From Streptococcus sanguinis (GTDB lineage: Bacteria; Bacillota; Bacilli; Lactobacillales; Streptococcaceae), in NCBI RefSeq assembly GCF_003943655.1, contig NZ_RJMM01000002.1, positions 101,184-149,171 of the forward strand: a stretch of DNA of 47,988 bases. The letters are read 5' to 3'. Below, in pieces: positions 1 through 9,743 of this stretch (positions within the stretch are counted from its first letter, which is position 1; every line of letters starts with the position of its first letter). The translations under genes were made by a program, and so were the position numbers. Below the pieces are notes generated by a model, which did no database searches, had not been told where the DNA came from, and worked only from the letters and a program-made list of their open reading frames with translations.

Positions 1-1
1 A

Positions 2-481
2 CTAAGAAAAGAAAAAGGCTGGTCACAAGAAAAACTGGCTGAACAAATCAATGTCTCTCGTCAGAGCATTTCCAAGTGGGAGTCTGGCCAAGCACTGCCA
101 GAACTCGAAAAAGTTGTAGAACTGAGCAAGATTTTCCAAGTGACTACAGATTATCTGCTTTTAGAAGAAAGCGACAAGCCGGAAATAAAACCCGTCCTCT
201 CAGAAGACGAAAAAAATCGCTACTACAAGGAAGTAAAATCTTATGGCTTCTGGCAGGTTCTGTATATTTTTATATCTGCCTTGGCTATCTTTCTCTTCTT
301 CGCAGGTTCTAGCTTTCCAGCAAAATTCACTGCGCTAGTCTGGTTGAGCTTTTTCCTCTTAATCGCATCCGCAATGGCTATTAACAAGGCGCTAAAAATC
401 AAGAAAAAGTATCTGGACAAGGTTATAGGCCTTGATGAGGATTCTAAGAAAGAAGGTGCTAAAGATGAAACTAAAAACTGA
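2..481 (+). CDS. XRE-family transcriptional regulator, 5' end outside window
   Basis: Reading frame 2 is open from the left edge to a TGA at 479-481, giving the last 159 residues. It opens inside a Cro/CI-type helix-turn-helix: [28 protein letters not shown], read in pieces, is the classic recognition-helix region, and it continues [20 protein letters not shown], the usual end of this domain. After a short charged linker (residues about 55-80) come two hydrophobic membrane segments (about 82-102 and 107-125), then a Lys-rich tail. It is therefore a membrane-anchored XRE regulator, a common streptococcal type. It overlaps the next gene by 17 bp and is probably co-transcribed with it. The targets are not evident. 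The start codon lies before base 1; an internal ATG at 140 would remove the DNA-binding domain and is not the real start. Confidence 0.9.
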   Translation, partial: LRKEKGWSQEKLAEQINVSRQSISKWESGQALPELEKVVELSKIFQVTTDYLLLEESDKPEIKPVLSEDEKNRYYKEVKSYGFWQVLYIFISALAIFLFFAGSSFPAKFTALVWLSFFLLIASAMAINKALKIKKKYLDKVIGLDEDSKKEGAKDETKN

Positions 482-974
482 CAATCCCATACCTGTCAAA
501 ACGCGTCTGAAAGAACTCTTTGGCGACTGGCTCTTCATCTCAGGCTACCTCATTGCTCTTTTTTTACTAGCTACGGGCTTTTATAATCTGGTTCTAAAAG
601 GCATTCCTGCATTCACTGAAGCCCAGAGCCAGCTTCTGGCTTTTTCTACCTCAGTCCTGCCTCTAACTATTATCTTTGCTTGGCTAGACTATAGAAAAGG
701 CAGTTTTGGCAAGCGTTGGGCAGGTTTACAGCTGATTTACAAGCATAGGAGCCTTGCCCACAGCCTTTTGCGCTCTGCTATTAAGTTTTTCCCTTGGCAG
801 CTGGGTCATATAGGAGCTATCCGTAGTGCTTATCAAGCTGATGGACTGTCAATTTTCTTGTCAACTTCAGCAGGGATTCTCTTCCTGATCTTTCTGCTGA
901 TGGGACTGCTTCGCAAGGACAAACGACATCCAGCTGATTTGCTTGCTGGAACACAGGTTCAGCTCAAACATTAA
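465..974 (+). CDS. RDD-family membrane protein
   Basis: 169 residues. ATG at 465 is preceded by AGAAGG at 451-456 with 8-bp spacing; an earlier in-frame ATG at 432 lies deep in the upstream gene without a comparable RBS. The protein has three to four hydrophobic segments (about 22-45, 55-75, 125-150) and the signature of the RDD family: a conserved Arg/Asp pair near '[18 protein letters not shown]' and a C-terminal '[15 protein letters not shown]', the usual final RDD motif. RDD proteins are poorly understood membrane proteins, some linked to ion or solute movement. Pairing with a membrane-anchored XRE regulator in one overlapping operon suggests that the regulator controls or senses through it. 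That link is inference. Confidence 0.75.
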   Translation: MKLKTDNPIPVKTRLKELFGDWLFISGYLIALFLLATGFYNLVLKGIPAFTEAQSQLLAFSTSVLPLTIIFAWLDYRKGSFGKRWAGLQLIYKHRSLAHSLLRSAIKFFPWQLGHIGAIRSAYQADGLSIFLSTSAGILFLIFLLMGLLRKDKRHPADLLAGTQVQLKH

Positions 975-975
975 A

Positions 976-1007
976 AAACAGCTCTAGTTCCATGACTAGG
1001 GCTGTTT
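976..1007. terminator. Bidirectional terminator between RDD gene and mutL
   Basis: Inverted repeat AAACAGCTCTAGT / ACTAGGGCTGTTT (one G-T pair) with a 6-nt loop and A/T tracts on both sides. It lies between two convergent genes and can serve both. Confidence 0.8.
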
Positions 1008-1022
1008 GATCTTCTATAGAGT

Positions 1023-2966
1023 TTAGTATTTCCCTAACTCCCGTAGGCTAGTATGATTTTCCTGAATGCGGCGGAACATTTTTTCCATATCCGACTTGGT
1101 AAAGTTGACCAAGACCGGTCGGCCGTGTGGGCAGTTGTAAGGATTATCACACTGGGATAGCTGAAAGAGCAAGTCACGCGCAGAGTAGTCATCCAGACTG
1201 TGATTGGCCTTGATGGAGCGTTTGCAGCTCATCATAATGGCTAGCTCTGCTCGATATTTCTTGATGGAAACTTCCTTGGTCAGGAGAAGCATATCACACA
1301 TTTCATAGATGCCGGCCTCAATCTCCTCTTCCTTGAACCAAATGGGATGCTCACGGAGGATAAACTGATTGGCTCCGTACTCTTCTAAAAAGATGCCAGC
1401 ATCTTCTAACAGCTCCATCCGCTGCTTGATTCGCAGCATATCGTCTGCTGGAAATTCAAAGATATAGGGCACCAAGAGCTGCTGCTGGCTATTGTCCACA
1501 TCCCCTATCTTCTCCCGATAATACTCATACTTGACCCGCTCTTGGGCAGCATGCTGGTCAATAATGTAAAGACCACCCTTGCCCTGAGCAAAGAGATAAG
1601 TGCCATGCATCTGGCCGAAATATTCTAACTCTGGGAAGCTTGACTTCTCTTCCTGTTCCAACTTATCCACAGCCCGCTCCAGACTGACCTGATCAAGCTC
1701 TGGATGGTCTAGTTGGTCATAGCTAACTGGCTTTCTCTCTGCAAATTTGACCGAAGTTGGTTGTGGCTCTGCTTTTTCATTTGTCGCTTCATGAATAGGC
1801 TCCGCTGATTCTTCGAAGGATAGCTGCTGCTCGGCCACCTGTGGCTTGAGGAAGAAGTCATTCTGCTCCTTATCGTAGTAGAGGCGATTTTCTTTCAGCG
1901 GGAGGCTGGTCTGTTCGGGCTTAGTCGCACGCTTAACAGTTGATTTGGCTAGATTTTCCAAAGCATCCGGGATAAGATCCTGCTCCTTGAGACTGGTTGC
2001 AATAGCTTGCGAAATCAAGGCCATGAGTTCCCGCTCTTTAGAAATTCGCACCTCTTGCTTGGTCGGATGGACATTGACATCGGCCAGATAGGGGTCAATC
2101 TGAATATTGATGACCGCGAGTGGAAAGCGACCTACCATAAGCTTGCTGCCGTAGCCGTCCAAAATAGCGCGATTGAGCAGGAAATTCTTAATGTAGCGGC
2201 CGTTGATGAGAATGGTAATATAATTCCGATTCGCACGAGTCAGCTCAGGCAAACTGACATAGCCACTCACTTCAAAATCCAAATCCGATGCAGAGATTTC
2301 CACCATTTTCTTAGCTGTTGCCAAACCATAGATTCCTGCAATAGCCTGACGCAGATTACCACTGCCGGCAGTCCGTGTCATTTCGCGGCCGTCACTGATA
2401 AGGGTGAAAGCCACTTCCGGATGGGCCAGACTAAGCCGATTAATCACATCAACGATATGGGACAGCTCAGCCTGCTGACTCTTCATATACTTGAGCCGGG
2501 CGGGAGTATTGAAGAAGAGATCTTCTATCTTGATTTTCGTTCCCACCGGACTGTTGGTAGGCTCATGCTCTTCAATTTCACCGCCTTGGGCAACTAGCAG
2601 GGTCCCGTGCTGGCCGGCTTCAGTCGCTGTCTCAATGGTAAAACGCGAGACAGAAGCAATGGAAGGAATGGCCTCGCCCCGAAAACCCAGTGTCCGAATC
2701 CGAAAGAGATCCGCCTGCTTCTTGATTTTACTGGTAGCATGGCGGCGAAGGGCCAGAGGAACATCTTCGTGGTCTATACCCTCGCCATTATCCGTCACCT
2801 GAATGCTCTTGAGTCCCGCTTCTTCGATTTCGATGGTAATCTGGCTGGCACCCGCATCAATTGAATTTTCCACTAGCTCCTTGACCACGCTGCTAGGCCG
2901 CTCAATGACTTCACCGGCCGCAATCTGATTGGCTAGAATTTCTGGAAGTTCGATAATTTTTGACAT
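1023..2966 (-). CDS. mutL: DNA mismatch repair protein MutL (HexB)
   Basis: 647 residues. Start ATG at 2964-2966 gives MSKIIELP, the usual MutL N-terminus; the frame is open further upstream but that extension is not conserved in character. The GHKL ATPase motifs are clear: ENSIDAGA (33-40), DNGEGI (59-64) and GFRGEA (94-99). A low-complexity linker (about 335-440) leads to the C-terminal domain, which carries the MutL endonuclease metal motif DQHAAQER...E at 470, SCKR at about 580 and CPHGRP at 612. So it is the nicking-competent type found in bacteria without MutH. MutL couples MutS mismatch recognition to strand removal. It is separated from mutS by the LytTR-DUF3021 pair and has its own extended -10 promoter. 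Confidence 0.97.
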   Translation of the reverse strand: MSKIIELPEILANQIAAGEVIERPSSVVKELVENSIDAGASQITIEIEEAGLKSIQVTDNGEGIDHEDVPLALRRHATSKIKKQADLFRIRTLGFRGEAIPSIASVSRFTIETATEAGQHGTLLVAQGGEIEEHEPTNSPVGTKIKIEDLFFNTPARLKYMKSQQAELSHIVDVINRLSLAHPEVAFTLISDGREMTRTAGSGNLRQAIAGIYGLATAKKMVEISASDLDFEVSGYVSLPELTRANRNYITILINGRYIKNFLLNRAILDGYGSKLMVGRFPLAVINIQIDPYLADVNVHPTKQEVRISKERELMALISQAIATSLKEQDLIPDALENLAKSTVKRATKPEQTSLPLKENRLYYDKEQNDFFLKPQVAEQQLSFEESAEPIHEATNEKAEPQPTSVKFAERKPVSYDQLDHPELDQVSLERAVDKLEQEEKSSFPELEYFGQMHGTYLFAQGKGGLYIIDQHAAQERVKYEYYREKIGDVDNSQQQLLVPYIFEFPADDMLRIKQRMELLEDAGIFLEEYGANQFILREHPIWFKEEEIEAGIYEMCDMLLLTKEVSIKKYRAELAIMMSCKRSIKANHSLDDYSARDLLFQLSQCDNPYNCPHGRPVLVNFTKSDMEKMFRRIQENHTSLRELGKY

Positions 2967-2994
2967 CTTTTTCTCCGTATTTGTTCTGCTATCT

Positions 2995-3003
2995 ATTATA
3001 ACA
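2995..3003 (-). promoter_or_regulatory. Extended -10 promoter of mutL
   Basis: On the minus strand TGTTATAAT is a perfect extended -10 (TGnTATAAT), 28 nt before the mutL ATG. No good -35 is seen, as is usual for extended -10 promoters. Confidence 0.6.
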
Positions 3004-3101
3004 CATTGGGCTCTTTCTATCAGAAGGCAGACTTGTATTAACCATTCTGCCCGCAAGCCAAACCAGATAGACACAAATAGCTGCCACATGGTCAAAAGGG
3101 C

Positions 3102-3131
3102 TTGTTTTCTCTGCCATGTTGCGGTTTAATA
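3102..3131 (+). promoter_or_regulatory. Weak candidate promoter of the LytTR-DUF3021 operon
   Basis: TTGTTT (3102-3107), 18-bp spacer, TTAATA (3126-3131), about 20 bp before the start codon. The match is weak, as expected for a regulated promoter. I see no convincing LytTR direct repeats here. Confidence 0.3.
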
Positions 3132-3150
3132 AAGGTGAAAGGAGGAAGTT

Positions 3151-3591
3151 ATGAAAGTTAAGCTAAGAATCGATTCTCAAGTCACCGAAGACTCCGTCAG
3201 CATTGAGGCTCGTCTCATGACTGAAAGCATTCAGGAATTGGTCCACTTTGCGCAACATCTGGATAAAGAGGACAAGATCCATGTCAAGAAAGAAGACAAC
3301 ATCTATCTGCTGGACGCTAAGGAAATCCACCGAGTCTATACAGAAAATCGTCAGGTTCAGGTCCGCACAGCAAAAGACAGCTATCGAGCTCAACAAGCTC
3401 TTTATCAGTTGCTGCAGGTCCTGCCGGAGTATTTCCTGCAGATTTCTCAGTCGGAGATTATCAACAGCCGACAAATCAGCCACCTCAAGCTAACTCCAAA
3501 TGGTCTGATTCAAATATTTCTGAAAAACGGCGACCAGACATACTCGTCTCGCCGCTATCTTAAATCTATCAAAGAAAGGTTGCAATTATGA
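3151..3591 (+). CDS. LytTR DNA-binding domain protein
   Basis: 146 residues, ATG at 3151 after GGAGGAAGTT. A short N-terminal region (1-40) precedes a LytTR DNA-binding domain (about 42-146): 'IYLLDAKEIHRVYTENRQVQVRT', 'LPEYFLQISQSEIINSRQI' and 'RRYLKSIKERL' follow the family pattern. There is no receiver domain, so it is a stand-alone LytTR regulator, not a two-component response regulator. It overlaps the next gene, a DUF3021 membrane protein, by 4 bp (ATGA). Such pairs are known in streptococci and lactobacilli as LytTR regulatory systems in which the membrane protein inhibits the regulator. In Streptococcus mutans, LytTR systems affect competence and bacteriocins. Targets here are not visible. 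Confidence 0.85.
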   Translation: MKVKLRIDSQVTEDSVSIEARLMTESIQELVHFAQHLDKEDKIHVKKEDNIYLLDAKEIHRVYTENRQVQVRTAKDSYRAQQALYQLLQVLPEYFLQISQSEIINSRQISHLKLTPNGLIQIFLKNGDQTYSSRRYLKSIKERLQL

Positions 3592-4058
3592 AAACTCGTC
3601 TTAAAGAACTCTTTTTCGGAGGGATTGGAGGGATTTTCATCGGTCTCTTCTTCTCCATGATTGTTTCTTATTTTTACAATCCAGCTTATCTACCGCTTCA
3701 TCCTCGCTCTCCTATCGGCCACTTCTTTTTGATCCAGCATGTCCATGTTTCCCTCATCATGCTCTACTGCATGCTTATCTGGTTTATCATGGGAGCTATT
3801 TTCAGATGGAGCGGAAGCTTCTTTCAAAGAGACTGGAGCATCCTGCGCTCCGTTGTCAGTCACTATGGTGTGATGATTCTGACCTTTGCACTTTTAGCTA
3901 ACCTAGCTGGATTTTTCCCAAGAGAAAAAATACTCAGCCTGACACTGACTGCCGTTGGGGAATTCACTCTCATTTATCTGATTATTTCAGGAATCATCTA
4001 TTACCACACCTACCGCAACATTCAAAAAATTAATAGCGGTTTGTCTAGCAAATCGTGA
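3588..4058 (+). CDS. DUF3021 family membrane protein (putative LytTR inhibitor)
   Basis: 156 residues with four predicted membrane helices (about 10-30, 48-70, 88-108, 118-140) and a short basic C-terminus. Size, topology and the ATGA overlap with a preceding LytTR regulator match DUF3021 proteins, which in characterised LytTR systems hold the cognate regulator inactive at the membrane. That role is taken from family knowledge; nothing in this sequence identifies the signal. The gene is followed by a strong hairpin and converges on mutS. Confidence 0.75.
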   Translation: MKTRLKELFFGGIGGIFIGLFFSMIVSYFYNPAYLPLHPRSPIGHFFLIQHVHVSLIMLYCMLIWFIMGAIFRWSGSFFQRDWSILRSVVSHYGVMILTFALLANLAGFFPREKILSLTLTAVGEFTLIYLIISGIIYYHTYRNIQKINSGLSSKS

Positions 4059-4060
4059 GA

Positions 4061-4108
4061 AACAAAAAGAACAGACTCGAGGCATTAACAAGTCTGTTCT
4101 TTGTTTTT
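4061..4108. terminator. Bidirectional terminator, DUF3021 / mutS
   Basis: Stem AAAGAACAGACT / AGTCTGTTCTTT with a 13-nt loop, flanked by an A-rich left arm and a GTTTTT right tail. It sits between convergent genes and reaches the mutS stop codon. Confidence 0.85.
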
Positions 4109-6656
4109 ACAACTTCTTCTTGAGCTCGGCCACTGCTGCCATGACTTCCAGGGGAGTCATATTGTAGATGTCCAAGTCTCGTAGTTCAGTCAGGACTGGA
4201 TTTTCCGTTCCTTCTGCAAAAAGAGACATCTGCTCCGCCACTTGCGACTGCTTCGGTCTGGATGCAGTAGGAAGCTCTGAGCCTAGTCCTGTATCCTGAC
4301 TCTCCAAATGACTCAAAATGCTATCCGCCCGCTCCAGTAATTTCTCAGGAAGTCCGGCAATCTTCGCCACATGGATCCCGTAGGACTTGTCAGCCGGACC
4401 CGGCTCAATCTTATGCAGGAAAGTCACCTGCCCGTCCTTTTCCAAGGTTGCTACATGGACATTTTCCAAATGCTCCAAACTTTCCTCTAAGGCTGTCAGC
4501 TCATGATAGTGGGTGGCAAAGAAGGTCTTGGCTCCAGTATAGTGATGAATATGCTCGATAATAGCCTGAGCCAGCGCCATCCCATCATAAGTAGCCGTTC
4601 CACGTCCCAGCTCATCAAAGAGAATGAGCGAACGCTCGCTGGCCTGCCGAATGGCCCGATTGGCCTCCATCATCTCCACCATAAAAGTGGACTGGCCAGA
4701 TACCAGATCATCCGCCGCGCCGATGCGAGTGAAAATCGCATCGAATAGCGGCAGACTGGCAGACTGAGCAGGCACATAAGAGCCCATCTGTGCCATAATG
4801 ACGATAATAGCCAGCTGGCGCATATAAGTCGATTTCCCGCTCATATTAGGGCCAGTAATCAGCTGAATATCCGTTTCCTGGTCCAGCAGAATACTATTTG
4901 GAATGTAGCTTTGGGCACCCATGACCTTTTCCACAACAGCATGCCGGCCTTTTTCAATCTGCAGACGGCGCTCTGCAGTAAAGACAGGGCGCACTAAGTG
5001 CTGCTGTTCTGCCACCGCAGCAAAGCTCTGCAGGACATCTACAGCTGCCAGCGTTTGTGCTAAGGCCTGCAAGCGCTGGATGTATTTGCCAGCTTCCTCG
5101 CGAATCCGCATGAAAATCTCGTATTCCAAATTAGCAGATTTTTCACGCGCCTCCAACATCTCTCCCTCAATCCGGGCCAACTCCTCCGTTCCAAAACGCT
5201 CCGAATTTTTCAGGGTCGCCTTGCGGAAGAAATGACTAGGCACATGAGCCAACTGAGAATTGGTCACATGGAAATAGTAACCATCTTTTTTATTGTAATC
5301 AATCTTTAGATTGCTGATGCCGCAGTTGGCACGTTCTTTAACTTCCAGCTCCGCAATCCATCCGGTCCCCTCCCTCAGCACAAGCCGATACTGATCTAAA
5401 GTCTCATCAAAACCTGTCCGAATGATATTTCCCTCGGTGATGATATGGGGTGCATCCGGCGAAATAGCTGAGCTAATCAAGCCCGCCAACTCTGGAATAG
5501 GATCCAAGCCCTCAATCAAACGAGCTAGATGCGGACTGCCAATTCCTTGCAAGATAGCCTTAATCTGAGGCACATTGCCCAATGTAGCTGCCAGCTGCAG
5601 CAGATCCTTGGGATTGGTCTTGCCAAATGAAACCCGACTAGCAAGCCGCTCGATATCATAGACTCCCTTGAGGCTCTCCGTCAAATCACTCCGCTCAAAG
5701 AAATGATTCAGAAAAACCTCGACGACATTCTGCCGCTGGCTAATTCGCGCTTCATCAATCAGCGGACGCTGAATCCAAGAGCGCAGCATACGGCCGCCCA
5801 TGGCCGTCTTGGTCTCATCCATCAGCCAATAAAGACTGCCGTGCTTCTTGCCCGAGCGAGCATTTTCTGTCAAATCCAGACTCGCCTTGGTGGCATAGTC
5901 CATTTGCAGAAAGTCCTTGATTTCATAATGCTGAGCCTTCTTTAAATGGCTGAGCTCCCTCATCTGGGTCCGGTACACATACTCCAGCAATTTCCCTGCT
6001 GCCTGACGTTCCATAGGAGACAGCTCCTCGCCCAGCAGCTGGACATCGTCCAAGGCCGTCTGTACATAGGACAGTAAAAGATTCATCTGTCCAGCCAAGA
6101 CCTGCTCCTCAACTTCTGGCAAGGCATAGCCCAGCACCACTTCCCTAGCTTTCAAATTGCGGATTTCCCCGCAGACCAAGACAAAGTCCTCTAGACTGGT
6201 CACCTGAAACTCACCGGTCACCAAGTCCATATAAGCCAGACCATAGAGGCCGTCTGAGTAATCCAAAGCCACCAGAAAGTTATTCGCAGAGTCCGGCTTA
6301 CTGGAATCCACTACCGTTCCCGGTGTGATAACCTGAACCACCTCCCGCTTGACAACTCCCTTGGCTTCCTTGGGATCTTCCATCTGCTCCGCAATCGCCA
6401 CCTTATAGCCTGACTCAACCAAAACATCAATATACTGCTGAGCCGAATGATAGGGAACTCCAGCCATGGGAATGGGATTTTCTGCATTTTTATTGCGGCT
6501 GGTGAGAGAAATCTCTAAAATCTGAGCGGCATTGACCGCATCATCATAAAACAACTCATAGAAATCCCCCATCCGAAAAAGCAAGAATGCATCTGGATAG
6601 TCCTTTTTGATATCCAAATACTGCTGCATGCCCGGCGATAACTTTTCTACTGCCAT
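4107..6656 (-). CDS. mutS: DNA mismatch repair protein MutS (HexA)
   Basis: 849 residues. Start ATG at 6654-6656 gives [14 protein letters not shown] and follows AAAGGA with 5-bp spacing; a TTG 21 bp further upstream has no RBS. The mismatch-contacting Phe-x-Glu is present as GDFYEL (F32, E34). The connector, core and clamp follow, then the ABC-type ATPase with Walker A GPNMSGKS (602-609), a Walker B at [11 protein letters not shown] (about 680) and the signature and helix-turn-helix tail. The full length is normal for the family. MutS recognises mispairs and recruits MutL. In streptococci it also limits recombination between divergent DNAs during transformation. It lies 78 bp downstream of argR on the same strand and could be read through from it. 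Confidence 0.97.
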   Translation of the reverse strand: MAVEKLSPGMQQYLDIKKDYPDAFLLFRMGDFYELFYDDAVNAAQILEISLTSRNKNAENPIPMAGVPYHSAQQYIDVLVESGYKVAIAEQMEDPKEAKGVVKREVVQVITPGTVVDSSKPDSANNFLVALDYSDGLYGLAYMDLVTGEFQVTSLEDFVLVCGEIRNLKAREVVLGYALPEVEEQVLAGQMNLLLSYVQTALDDVQLLGEELSPMERQAAGKLLEYVYRTQMRELSHLKKAQHYEIKDFLQMDYATKASLDLTENARSGKKHGSLYWLMDETKTAMGGRMLRSWIQRPLIDEARISQRQNVVEVFLNHFFERSDLTESLKGVYDIERLASRVSFGKTNPKDLLQLAATLGNVPQIKAILQGIGSPHLARLIEGLDPIPELAGLISSAISPDAPHIITEGNIIRTGFDETLDQYRLVLREGTGWIAELEVKERANCGISNLKIDYNKKDGYYFHVTNSQLAHVPSHFFRKATLKNSERFGTEELARIEGEMLEAREKSANLEYEIFMRIREEAGKYIQRLQALAQTLAAVDVLQSFAAVAEQQHLVRPVFTAERRLQIEKGRHAVVEKVMGAQSYIPNSILLDQETDIQLITGPNMSGKSTYMRQLAIIVIMAQMGSYVPAQSASLPLFDAIFTRIGAADDLVSGQSTFMVEMMEANRAIRQASERSLILFDELGRGTATYDGMALAQAIIEHIHHYTGAKTFFATHYHELTALEESLEHLENVHVATLEKDGQVTFLHKIEPGPADKSYGIHVAKIAGLPEKLLERADSILSHLESQDTGLGSELPTASRPKQSQVAEQMSLFAEGTENPVLTELRDLDIYNMTPLEVMAAVAELKKKL

Positions 6657-6734
6657 CTCTATCCTTTCTAAAAACAAACGAGGTCAGGACATCCGTCTCA
6701 AACCTCTCCATTTTTCCTGAAAAAACTGTGATTC

Positions 6735-7172
6735 TTACATCACTTCCTGTATTTGCTCCTCAATCTCCTGAGCCGCTGCCTGATCCCGGCAAACTACTAA
6801 AAGAGTATTGGCACCCGCAACGGTTCCCAGAATACGGCTATCAAACGAGTTATCCACGACATTGGCCAGCACTGTTGCCTCTCCCAGGCCCGTACGAAGA
6901 ACCAGACTAAACTCTGCCCTGGCCACACTCTCCACATGCTTGGCTAAAAACTCTATAAAATCAATCTCTTCAGTCTCATGCGCCAAAACATAATAAGTCA
7001 GCCCCTTCTTCTTAACCTTGGTCAGGCCGATTTCACGAAGGTCACGCGACAGGGTAGTCTGCGTTACATAAATCCCTTGCGCTTCCAGACGATCCTGAAT
7101 CTCCTTTTGCGTTCCTAGCTTTTCCTCCTTAATCATCGTTTTGACTAACTGATGACGGTCATTCTTTCTCAT
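6735..7172 (-). CDS. argR: ArgR/AhrC-family arginine repressor
   Basis: 145 residues, ATG at 7172 after GAGG. The N-terminal winged helix-turn-helix (1-65) has the family sequence 'LGTQKEIQDRLEAQGIYVTQTTLSRDLREIGL'. The C-terminal hexamerisation/arginine-binding domain (about 75-145) ends GTVAGANTLLVVCRD. In classical ArgR the corresponding motif is GTIAGDDT, whose two Asp residues contact arginine; here they are Ala121 and Asn122. Streptococci and lactococci carry two or more ArgR paralogues that act together, and this may be one with altered or no arginine binding. It is divergent from argS, a conserved streptococcal arrangement, and upstream of mutS. Confidence 0.93.
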   Translation of the reverse strand: MRKNDRHQLVKTMIKEEKLGTQKEIQDRLEAQGIYVTQTTLSRDLREIGLTKVKKKGLTYYVLAHETEEIDFIEFLAKHVESVARAEFSLVLRTGLGEATVLANVVDNSFDSRILGTVAGANTLLVVCRDQAAAQEIEEQIQEVM

Positions 7173-7472
7173 TTTTACCTCATTATTGAATATTTAGAAG
7201 CTGCATTCATGAAGAATACTCCATCCGATGAAAGACTGCTTCTCCATCAATCTAGGCAAAGATTTGCAGGAATACTGAGAATAAACAAAAAACTTTAACC
7301 AAGAGTAACAGAGAAGGAAGCATTTAGATGAAAAGGCCATCTATAAATACAGGTTCTTATCCCTCTTATTATATCAGAAAAATTCCTATTAGCCCAAAAA
7401 TTATTCCCAAAAAAATTGAAGATTCCTTGAAAAATGTGATAAAATAATAACAAAAGACACAAAGGAGCAAAT
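7173..7472. other. argR-argS divergent intergenic region
   Basis: About 300 bp between divergent genes. The argS side has a sigma-A promoter. On the argR side one ARG-box-like half site, TTGAATATTT (7186-7195), lies close to the argR start, with a second TGAAT half (minus strand) about 20 bp away. The spacing does not match a standard ARG box, so autoregulation is only possible. No RNA gene or T-box structure is evident. Confidence 0.4.
7416..7445 (+). promoter_or_regulatory. Promoter of argS
   Basis: TTGAAG (7416-7421), 18-bp spacer, TAAAAT (7440-7445); the argS ATG follows 27 nt later with AAAGGAG as RBS. Confidence 0.6.
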
Positions 7473-9161
7473 ATGGATAACAAACAGTTGATTGCCGGCG
7501 AATTGGCCAAGGTTATTGACAGCCTTGATCAAGACGCTATTTTAAATTTATTGGAGCAGCCAAAGAGCTCTGAACTTGGCGATATCGCCTTCCCAGCCTT
7601 TTCTCTGGCAAAGACTGAGCGCAAAGCTCCTCAAATCATCGCTGCTGATATCGCTGAAAAGATTGACACAGCGCATTTTGATAAAGTCGTTGCGACTGGT
7701 CCTTATGTCAACTTTTTCCTCAGTAAGGCTGAAATTTCTGGCCAAGTCATCAAAGAAGTCATCAAAGACGGAGCTGATTATGGTCAGCAAAACGAAGGAA
7801 ATAATCAGAATATCACCATTGACCTGTCCAGTCCAAACATTGCCAAGCCTTTCTCAGTCGGCCACTTGCGCTCTACTGTTATCGGTGACGCTCTTTCCAA
7901 CATCTTCCGCAAGATTGGCTACAACACCATCAAAATCAACCACTTGGGAGACTGGGGCAAACAGTTTGGTCTCTTGATGGTAGCTTATAAGAAGTGGGGA
8001 AGCCAGGAAGCTGTTGAAGCTAACCCTATCGACGAGCTCCTCAAACTTTACGTGCGTATCAATGCCGAGATTGAAAACGACCCATCTCTGGATGAAGAAG
8101 GCCGCCTTTGGTTCAAGAAGCTGGAAGATGGCGACCCAGAAGCAACTGAGCTCTGGCAATGGTTCCGCGATGAAAGTCTGACAGAATTCAACCGTATCTA
8201 CGAACTCCTAGGTGTCGAATTTGACAGCCTAAACGGTGAAGCCTTCTACAATGACAAGATGGACGAAGGGATTCAAATCCTTGAAGACAAGGGTCTCCTG
8301 CAGGAATCCAAAGGAGCTAGCATTGTAGACTTGGAAGACTTTAACCTTCCGCCTGCTATGATTAAAAAATCAGACGGCGCTACCCTCTACATTACACGGG
8401 ATATCGCAACAGCCATCTACCGGGCTCGCACTTACAACTTTGTCAAAAATGTCTATGTTGTAGGTCAAGAGCAGGTCAACCACTTCAGACAGCTCAAGGC
8501 CGTTCTGAAAAAGATGGGCTTTGACTGGAGCGATGACATGATTCACGTTGACTTTGGTCTGGTGACTAAAAACCGTCAAAAGCTGTCTACACGTAAAGGA
8601 AATATCATCCTTCTCGAACCAACTCTGTTAGAAGCTATCAGCCGGGCTAAGAGCCAGATTGAAGCTAAAAACCCAGATTTGGAAGACAAGGAAGCTGTTG
8701 CTCGTGCAGTTGGGGTAGGAGCAGTTAAGTTCTACGACCTCAAAACTGACCGCCGCAATGGTTACGACTTTGATCTGGAAGCTATGGTTTCCTTCGAGGG
8801 AGAAACAGGCCCTTACATCCAGTATGCCTATGCTCGTATCCAGTCTATCCTGCGCAAGGCGAACTTCCAGCCTGATGCAGAGGCTACATACAGCCTGAAC
8901 GATCCAGAAAGCTGGGAAATTATCAAGCTGCTTCAAGACTTCGGTCGCGTTGTCAAGCGTGCTGCTGATAACTATGAGCCATCACTGATTGCCAAATACG
9001 CTATTAGCTTGGCTCAAGCCTTTAACAAATATTATGCGCACACGCGGATTCTGGATGAAAGCCCTGAACGCGACAGCCGTCTGGCTCTCAGCTACTCAAC
9101 AGCTGTTGTCCTCAAAGAAGCTCTACGTCTGCTAGGAGTAGAAGCGCCAGAAAAGATGTAA
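7473..9161 (+). CDS. argS: Arginyl-tRNA synthetase
   Basis: 562 residues, the expected length of a class I ArgRS. The additional N-terminal domain (1-110) for the tRNA D-loop precedes the catalytic core with the HIGH-like signature as SVGH (128-131) in [15 protein letters not shown]. The KMSKS region appears as QKLSTRKGN (about 375), a usual ArgRS variant. The C-terminal anticodon-binding domain (about 445-562) includes '[15 protein letters not shown]' at its start. It charges tRNA-Arg in the cytoplasm. A terminator hairpin directly follows and the gene is monocistronic. Confidence 0.97.
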   Translation: MDNKQLIAGELAKVIDSLDQDAILNLLEQPKSSELGDIAFPAFSLAKTERKAPQIIAADIAEKIDTAHFDKVVATGPYVNFFLSKAEISGQVIKEVIKDGADYGQQNEGNNQNITIDLSSPNIAKPFSVGHLRSTVIGDALSNIFRKIGYNTIKINHLGDWGKQFGLLMVAYKKWGSQEAVEANPIDELLKLYVRINAEIENDPSLDEEGRLWFKKLEDGDPEATELWQWFRDESLTEFNRIYELLGVEFDSLNGEAFYNDKMDEGIQILEDKGLLQESKGASIVDLEDFNLPPAMIKKSDGATLYITRDIATAIYRARTYNFVKNVYVVGQEQVNHFRQLKAVLKKMGFDWSDDMIHVDFGLVTKNRQKLSTRKGNIILLEPTLLEAISRAKSQIEAKNPDLEDKEAVARAVGVGAVKFYDLKTDRRNGYDFDLEAMVSFEGETGPYIQYAYARIQSILRKANFQPDAEATYSLNDPESWEIIKLLQDFGRVVKRAADNYEPSLIAKYAISLAQAFNKYYAHTRILDESPERDSRLALSYSTAVVLKEALRLLGVEAPEKM

Positions 9162-9178
9162 GCTTAATTTAGAACATC

Positions 9179-9211
9179 AAAAAACGAAAACCTCACTGGT
9201 TTTCGTTTTTT
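9179..9211. terminator. Bidirectional terminator, argS / nrdI
   Basis: Stem AAAAAACGAAAACC / GGTTTTCGTTTTTT with a 5-nt loop. It serves argS and overlaps the 3' end of the convergent nrdI gene. Confidence 0.85.
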
Positions 9212-9669
9212 TCAATATGATAGAGCTCCTCAATAATCCCCGCAACCTTCTTAATGTCTCCCAACATGCCGCGCATTTCAAAATCAGCCAAAACCGGAAA
9301 TCCGAACCGCTCTGAGTATTGCTTGGCTGTCAGACAGTATTGGTTGTTAAAGTTACGATTGCCGCTGCCAATGACCCCCAGACACTTGCTGGCATTCTGA
9401 CCATAGGCGATAAAATCCCCTACATCGGTTGTCAGAATTTCTACATCGCCATTGTCCACACCATTGCCACCCTCCAGATAAGTCGGCAGAAAAGCGATAA
9501 AAGGATTGTCCATTTCAAAAAAGGGAATTCCTTCCTTTACCAGGTCTTTGATATGAATCTTCTCTACTTCTAGGCTTGGATGCTGCTCCAGCAAATAGTC
9601 TGTCAGCCGACGGACGAAACTCTCTGTATTGCCGCTCAGGCTGATGTAAACCAAGGAAACCTTTGTCAT
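9193..9669 (-). CDS. nrdI: NrdI-type flavodoxin (class Ib ribonucleotide reductase maturation)
   Basis: 158 residues. ATG at 9667-9669 is chosen because GGAG lies 7 bp upstream; an ATG 12 bp earlier lacks an RBS. The N-terminus [17 protein letters not shown] is the FMN phosphate loop of a flavodoxin fold. [25 protein letters not shown] is the conserved NrdI block that lies over the flavin. NrdI supplies the oxidant that forms the dimanganese-tyrosyl cofactor in NrdF. No nrdE, nrdF or nrdH is present nearby, so this is the unlinked nrdI arrangement known in several streptococci. The gene lies downstream of a small membrane protein gene, separated from it by a hairpin. Confidence 0.9.
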   Translation of the reverse strand: MTKVSLVYISLSGNTESFVRRLTDYLLEQHPSLEVEKIHIKDLVKEGIPFFEMDNPFIAFLPTYLEGGNGVDNGDVEILTTDVGDFIAYGQNASKCLGVIGSGNRNFNNQYCLTAKQYSERFGFPVLADFEMRGMLGDIKKVAGIIEELYHIEKNENQ

Positions 9670-9687
9670 TTTACTCTCCATTCTAAA

Positions 9688-9735
9688 AAATAACAGATAT
9701 TGCTTCTTAAAATTGTAAGCACTTATCTGTTATTT
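9688..9735. terminator. Long hairpin between membrane protein gene and nrdI
   Basis: Outer stem AAATAACAGATA / TATCTGTTATTT, with an inner TGCTT / AAGCA stem. It lies just downstream of the minus-strand membrane protein gene and just upstream of nrdI, so it could terminate or attenuate transcription into nrdI. Confidence 0.6.
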
Positions 9736-9743
9736 GTCAAATC

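Noticed and set aside
2007-2597. Plus-strand 196-codon open frame
   Set aside because: It is antisense to the N-terminal ATPase part of mutL.
7173-7215. ARG box for autoregulation of argR
   Set aside because: Half sites such as TTGAATATTT are present but the partner half is not at the spacing of a standard ARG box.
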